From: Pholiota molesta
Lineage: Eukaryota; Basidiomycota; Agaricomycetes; Agaricales; Strophariaceae
DNA: 64,000 nucleotides
NCBI GenBank assembly: GCA_014925825.1
Contig: JACGCK010000180.1
Coordinates: 1 to 64,000 of the forward strand
Reading direction: 5' to 3'
The position numbers were made by a program, and so were the translations under genes. Positions 60,301-64,000 of the stretch are shown piece after piece (position 1 is the stretch's first letter; each line of letters begins with the position of its first letter). The notes beneath the pieces were generated by a model. That model ran no database searches, was not told the DNA's origin, and worked only from the letters and a program-made list of their open reading frames with translations.

Positions 60301-61694
60301 AACAATTCACTGAATCTGATATCCTAGCGCGATCTAATTGATAAGAAAATTGCAATGTTGTCGCTGTGACGGCTGAGAAGAATGTAGCGACGGTAGAAAG
60401 GTTTAGAAGGTTATCCGCGCCATGCTTTTGTGCAAAACGAATGGTGGGTACACCTTAGAAGTTGATGTTATTTATTTACTGTTAACCTACGACTTTGCGG
60501 ATATTGGAAAATAAACTCACCGACTTCGATGAACATTGACAAAGATGATGTCAATTCATCAAAATGATTTCCCATCTCAGAGGAAAGGTCATGAATGTAT
60601 CGCTGCACAGATGGATAACGGAATTGACCTAAGCGTGAAAAATCGACGGATTCATAATCAAAGCCAAAGCGCCCGATTAATCTTGACTTACCTGCGTACT
60701 CCTTCAAGCAAGAGGACCAATACTTCAGGACAAATGTTTCGGTTAGTATAAATCTTTTCGCTCCAAAAAAGCTATGGATCTCACTTTGAGGTCTCCTTCA
60801 AACGACAAAATTGAAGCATTGACGGCTTCGTCGGTAAACTCCGGGAACTCATTCAAACACCGCAGAAAAGTTGTCACCTCCTTCGCCAGATATTCCAACT
60901 GCTCTGGGTATGATTCAGGATCCACGTTCTCTGCCACCTGGGGTCTGGGGACATGCAGTTGTGCTTTTCCTTTGACTCTTTGAAAGCCTCTTTTGCGCTT
61001 GTTTGATATAGGAGAGTCGGACACGGTTTCACGAACAATGTGCGATATCTTCCGCGGGAAAAGGTCTGCCGCGTTTTCGTGGTATAGGAATAGAAGTTGC
61101 GCCAGTCGCTCTCGGAGATGGAATGCAGATGAAAGGATTGCAACAGAGCTGCCCAGTTGTCGAGCCGCATTTGCGAAGTTTCGTAACTACTTATAATCAT
61201 TTAGTGTGGGGTCAACATGTCAGAACGTGAGTGAACTGACCTCTTTATCCAGGCTGTTGATCCTCCTACGCTAATTTTATGTAACCGCCCAACGCGGACA
61301 CAAATAAGCGAAGGATGACTTACCTTTCCAGTATATTGAATTCTTCTGCTCCAACAGCTTGCAGATGCTCGTCGACAGAAGCTATGACATGAGTTGATCA
61401 GTCGGACGATTACGGACAGGCGGTTTTGAGTACGCACGGACATCTCGGTCGTCCTCAAAGGATGAAAGCTGTATGTTTCCGTTTCCTATTGCAAATATTT
61501 GTTAAACAAGATCTATGTCAAGCATACGGCCACTACTCACTATGTTCGTTGCTTTCATTGTTCTCCAACAGCATCTCCACCAAGCTCAAAATTGTTGCTC
61601 TTCGATTTGGGTCAGGAGAATGACGTCCAGAGGATATTTTCGGTGTTCTATTCTCATATTCATTAGGGACATAATTCGGAAGAGGAGATTTCAT
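57307..61694 (-). CDS. Four-TM protein with a C-terminal WDR26/Gid7-like WD40 propeller
   Basis: Twenty-two exons, complement(join(57307..57701,57752..57843,57895..57974,58029..58119,58169..58199,58255..58402,58460..58474,58533..58570,58630..58702,58764..58827,58882..58943,58998..59031,59089..59966,60021..60150,60222..60453,60521..60628,60692..60722,60785..61186,61241..61265,61324..61381,61438..61485,61541..61694)), sum to 3189 nt and 1,062 residues in frame. The N-terminal 280 residues are helical and cytosolic (EYPEQLEYLAKEVTTFL here follows DPES). Four membrane helices lie near 290-313, 325-347, 371-392 and 400-423. A polar linker follows. The WD40 region starts near 655 (AAHTALVRHMQFSPDGRFLA). 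Blades include WSPNGKILLTKMARGIKVW, LDQYDFGNMKLHNVAITPDS and DFAGPSYFGGQNNELVLCAG, the last like the Gid7/WDR26 propeller. A scaffold or E3-adaptor role on membranes is inference. Exon 16 is only 15 nt. Confidence 0.88.
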
Positions 61695-62294
61695 GAAGAT
61701 TGAAGTCCTGGTTCTGGTTCTTTTTCAAGTCACTGGAGGGATTAAATCGGAGTTGGGGAGTCGGCCAGCGCGCGAAGTTGGAAACAAACAAGGAAAGTAC
61801 AGCGGTAGGGGAAGGTATAAGTCGTGTATTCGTAGAACTCGTTGGTCAATGTATAGAATAAAATCGTGACAGTCGTGGCGAAGATGATGAGGTGTGTTGC
61901 AGGGCTTCACCACACCACCCCCACGCATCGCAAATCAATTGATAGCCAAATTAGGCAATACAATGGACAGAACACGTCCATCATATTGTCCGTCATGTGA
62001 GTGGCCGACTTGGCGGGACCAATCGCGAAACGTGTTCAAATTTTCAAATTTGGGGCGAAGAAATCAAGTTCTCGGCCTCGCAAGTACAATTGCATAGTAC
62101 GTGACACCGGGGAAAGAGTGAGGATTCAAATGCAAAAGTTCAAACGTTGAAACCCAAAGGCTAATAGTAAGCAACTTGATATCTTGATAATTTGGATGCA
62201 TTAAGAAGCAGAAAAATCAATCAACAGTATCTACATAAATAATAAGAGGGGTTGTAATAGGCCCCTAATGTGTACGAAGACATAGCCAGTCAGA
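61695..62294. other. Intergenic between WD40 gene 5' end and P450 3' end
   Basis: About 600 bp. No coding feature. It contains the WD40 gene promoter and the P450 3' UTR. Confidence 0.5.
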
Positions 62295-64000
62295 TTATTC
62301 AACAATTCTCTTGTATTGCAGATAAACTGGCTCTCCAATTGGCCGCGCCTGACGTAGACACAAAAAAATTAGAATTGAGAGCTCTTGAAACGGAAAATCC
62401 ATACCTGATGAATGTCGTTTCTATCTGGCTGCGGGAGCTGCTTCGGCGTCTTCCCATTTGCGTCCACGACATCGAAGTCATATCCAGCAATCATCATAGC
62501 CACGATCAGCTTTATCTCCAACTTCGCGACCTTCATTCCAGTGCAAGGATGACGACCTAGAAACACGGCACCCTAAGTTACACATCATGGCAGGTGATTT
62601 GAAAAGCGCTTACCAGCTCCCCAACCGAGGAATGCGAACGTAGAGCTTTTGTCTTCTTCACGTCCAGGAGCGAATCGAGCTGGGTCAAATTCGTCAGGTT
62701 GATTATAGATCTCTGGGTTTCTGTGAGCGTCTGCGAGCGAGTAAGCCACGAAGTCTCCAGGTTTGATGACGCCACGAGACACAGTGAGGTCCTCAACAAT
62801 ATTGCGTCGCAATAGCGTTGAGCTGAGGACAAGGCGAAGTGTTTCTCGGATGACAAGTTCCATGACTGGCATCTCATCCTCCCATACAGAAATGGGAACG
62901 GCCGCAAGTCGCTTGTGCAAGGGTTCGCCGGACGTCGTGTTGGTGTGTTTCTCGATCATGGCGTCCACCTCGGCCTTGACTTTGGCCTTCCATTCAGGAT
63001 GAGAAGCGAGGAAGACCAGGGCCCAGCAAGCTACATAAACATTTATAGCTTAGATCAAATCACGAAAATAGAACGTAAAGTGACACACAGTTAATTCCCG
63101 TGTTAATCACTCCAGCGAAAATCACACTGAGAATAAACTGTTACAGTCATCAGTATTCGTCAACGGAAAATCGGGCATACCCACGCACCTGGACGATGTC
63201 TGGTGTCGACAGGCCTTGACCTATTAATATATCAATGGAATCAGCAGATGGGACCTTCGCCTCCCTTCTCAAATCGATAAAGCTTTTGAATTTCATAAAA
63301 AGCTCTCTCGTCGCAATCTCCTTGTTCTTCTTAGCCGGGGACGGAAACCAAGGGAGCAGAAGTGCGGTCGGTGTCGCGCTCTTTTCAAGAGTCCAGTACA
63401 GGCTCTGGATCTCTTCAATTGCCTGAAGGTCCTTCGACAGTTCATCGCATGTAGCCATCCGGGTGGTCATCTGAAAGACGAGCTAAATACGCGCGTTACA
63501 CACGTTATTATTAGCAAATTCGTTTCCCAAGAGATTTGTAACAGTGGAATCAATCACGTACATCATATATGTTCTTGAACGGATCCATTCTTCCTTCCTT
63601 CCCCCAGAGCTTCATGCGATGATTGACATCGTCAAATAAATTCGGGAGAGCTTAAGTATTATATATGTATTGATATCAAATCAAGCTTCAAAGGACTTTT
63701 GTTAAATGTTGACTTACCATCCGTCAATCTCCGTTTGTTAGTGAATAGTATGGCGAGTTGTTTATTGAACCAGGCAACACCCTCGCCATCATTTGCTGAT
63801 TTCATGTCGATATCGTTTAAAGATGGGGACTGAGCGTTGAACAATGGGTTAACTCTAGACATAATTTAGAAAAACAAAACTGCCCACCGCGCCCATTAGG
63901 ATCTTATATCCTTCGGTGAAGTTCAAGCTCTTGGTATCAAAGAAAGTTTGGCGAGCTTCTTCGCCCCGTATCGCGACAACTTGATGCTAAGCATGTAATT
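62295..64000 (-). CDS. Cytochrome P450, 5' end outside window
   Basis: Heme monooxygenase, C-terminal four-fifths present. Confident exons from the 3' end: 62295-62348, 62405-62556, 62614-63030. Upstream exons cover about 63187-63470 and further back to the window edge (GEEARQTFFDTKSLNFTEGY near 63930). Visible motifs are the I-helix FAGVINTG, the K-helix ExxR in VIRETLRL, the PERF-type FDPARF, and the heme loop FAFLGWGAG then RHPCTGMKVAKLEIK, with the Cys thiolate ligand just after HP. An intron splits the heme loop between Gly and Arg. The I-helix has Asn where most P450s have an acidic residue, which occurs in some sterol- or peroxide-acting families. The membrane anchor must lie outside the window. 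Substrate unknown; the subfamily was not assigned. Confidence 0.92.

Overview
The window looks like nuclear DNA of a filamentous basidiomycete, most likely an Agaricomycete. Genes are split by many short GT-AG introns (50-70 nt). There is an intron-bearing tRNA-Leu and an AA9 lytic polysaccharide monooxygenase, the kind of enzyme wood and litter decayers use. The proteins match basidiomycete families: C2/NACHT/ankyrin NLR-like receptors, a membrane-bound WD40 protein, a P450, and a very long low-complexity PH protein. Exon joins given below were read by hand from splice sites and checked for frame. No transcript or database evidence was available.

Layout. 0-3.5 kb: tandem duplicate of an AA9 gene with its promoter; one copy is intact (1464-2715) and one is frameshifted and runs off the left edge. 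4.1-6 kb: tRNA-Leu(AAG), an unrecognised gene, and a second tRNA-like 3' end followed by the same tail sequence. 6.1-7.2 kb: HAD-family hydrolase. 7.6-8.6 kb: doubtful small membrane-protein exons. 9.6-10.9 kb: DUF7729-like membrane or cell-surface protein. 12.8-15.5 kb: left arm of a large inverted duplication whose right arm is at 37.0-39.6 kb. 16.2-23.4 kb: frameshifted C2-NACHT-ankyrin receptor. 24.7-31.6 kb: a 2,019-residue PH-domain protein on the opposite strand. 32.9-34.3 kb: a short intact paralogue of the receptor that keeps only the N-terminal half. 34.3-44.6 kb: repeat-rich, with decayed tandem and dispersed duplications and no gene I can defend. 44.7-49.9 kb: an intact 1,520-residue C2-NACHT-ankyrin receptor. 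50.4-51.9 kb: third copy of a dispersed duplicated segment. 52-57.3 kb: no recognised gene. 57.3-61.7 kb: four-TM plus WD40 protein (22 exons). 62.3-64 kb: cytochrome P450, 5' end outside the window.

How it fits together. The dominant theme is duplication. Three related receptor loci, all on the minus strand, lie within 34 kb in three states: intact, truncated to the N-terminal module, and frameshifted. They sit among direct and inverted segmental duplicates. Ankyrin units in the intact gene are almost identical at DNA level over four consecutive 99-bp units, which is the pattern expected for recently homogenised recognition repeats in fungal NLR-like proteins. I read the middle of the window as a birth-and-death NLR cluster. 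The flanking genes (HAD, PH, WD40, P450) look like ordinary single-copy genes.
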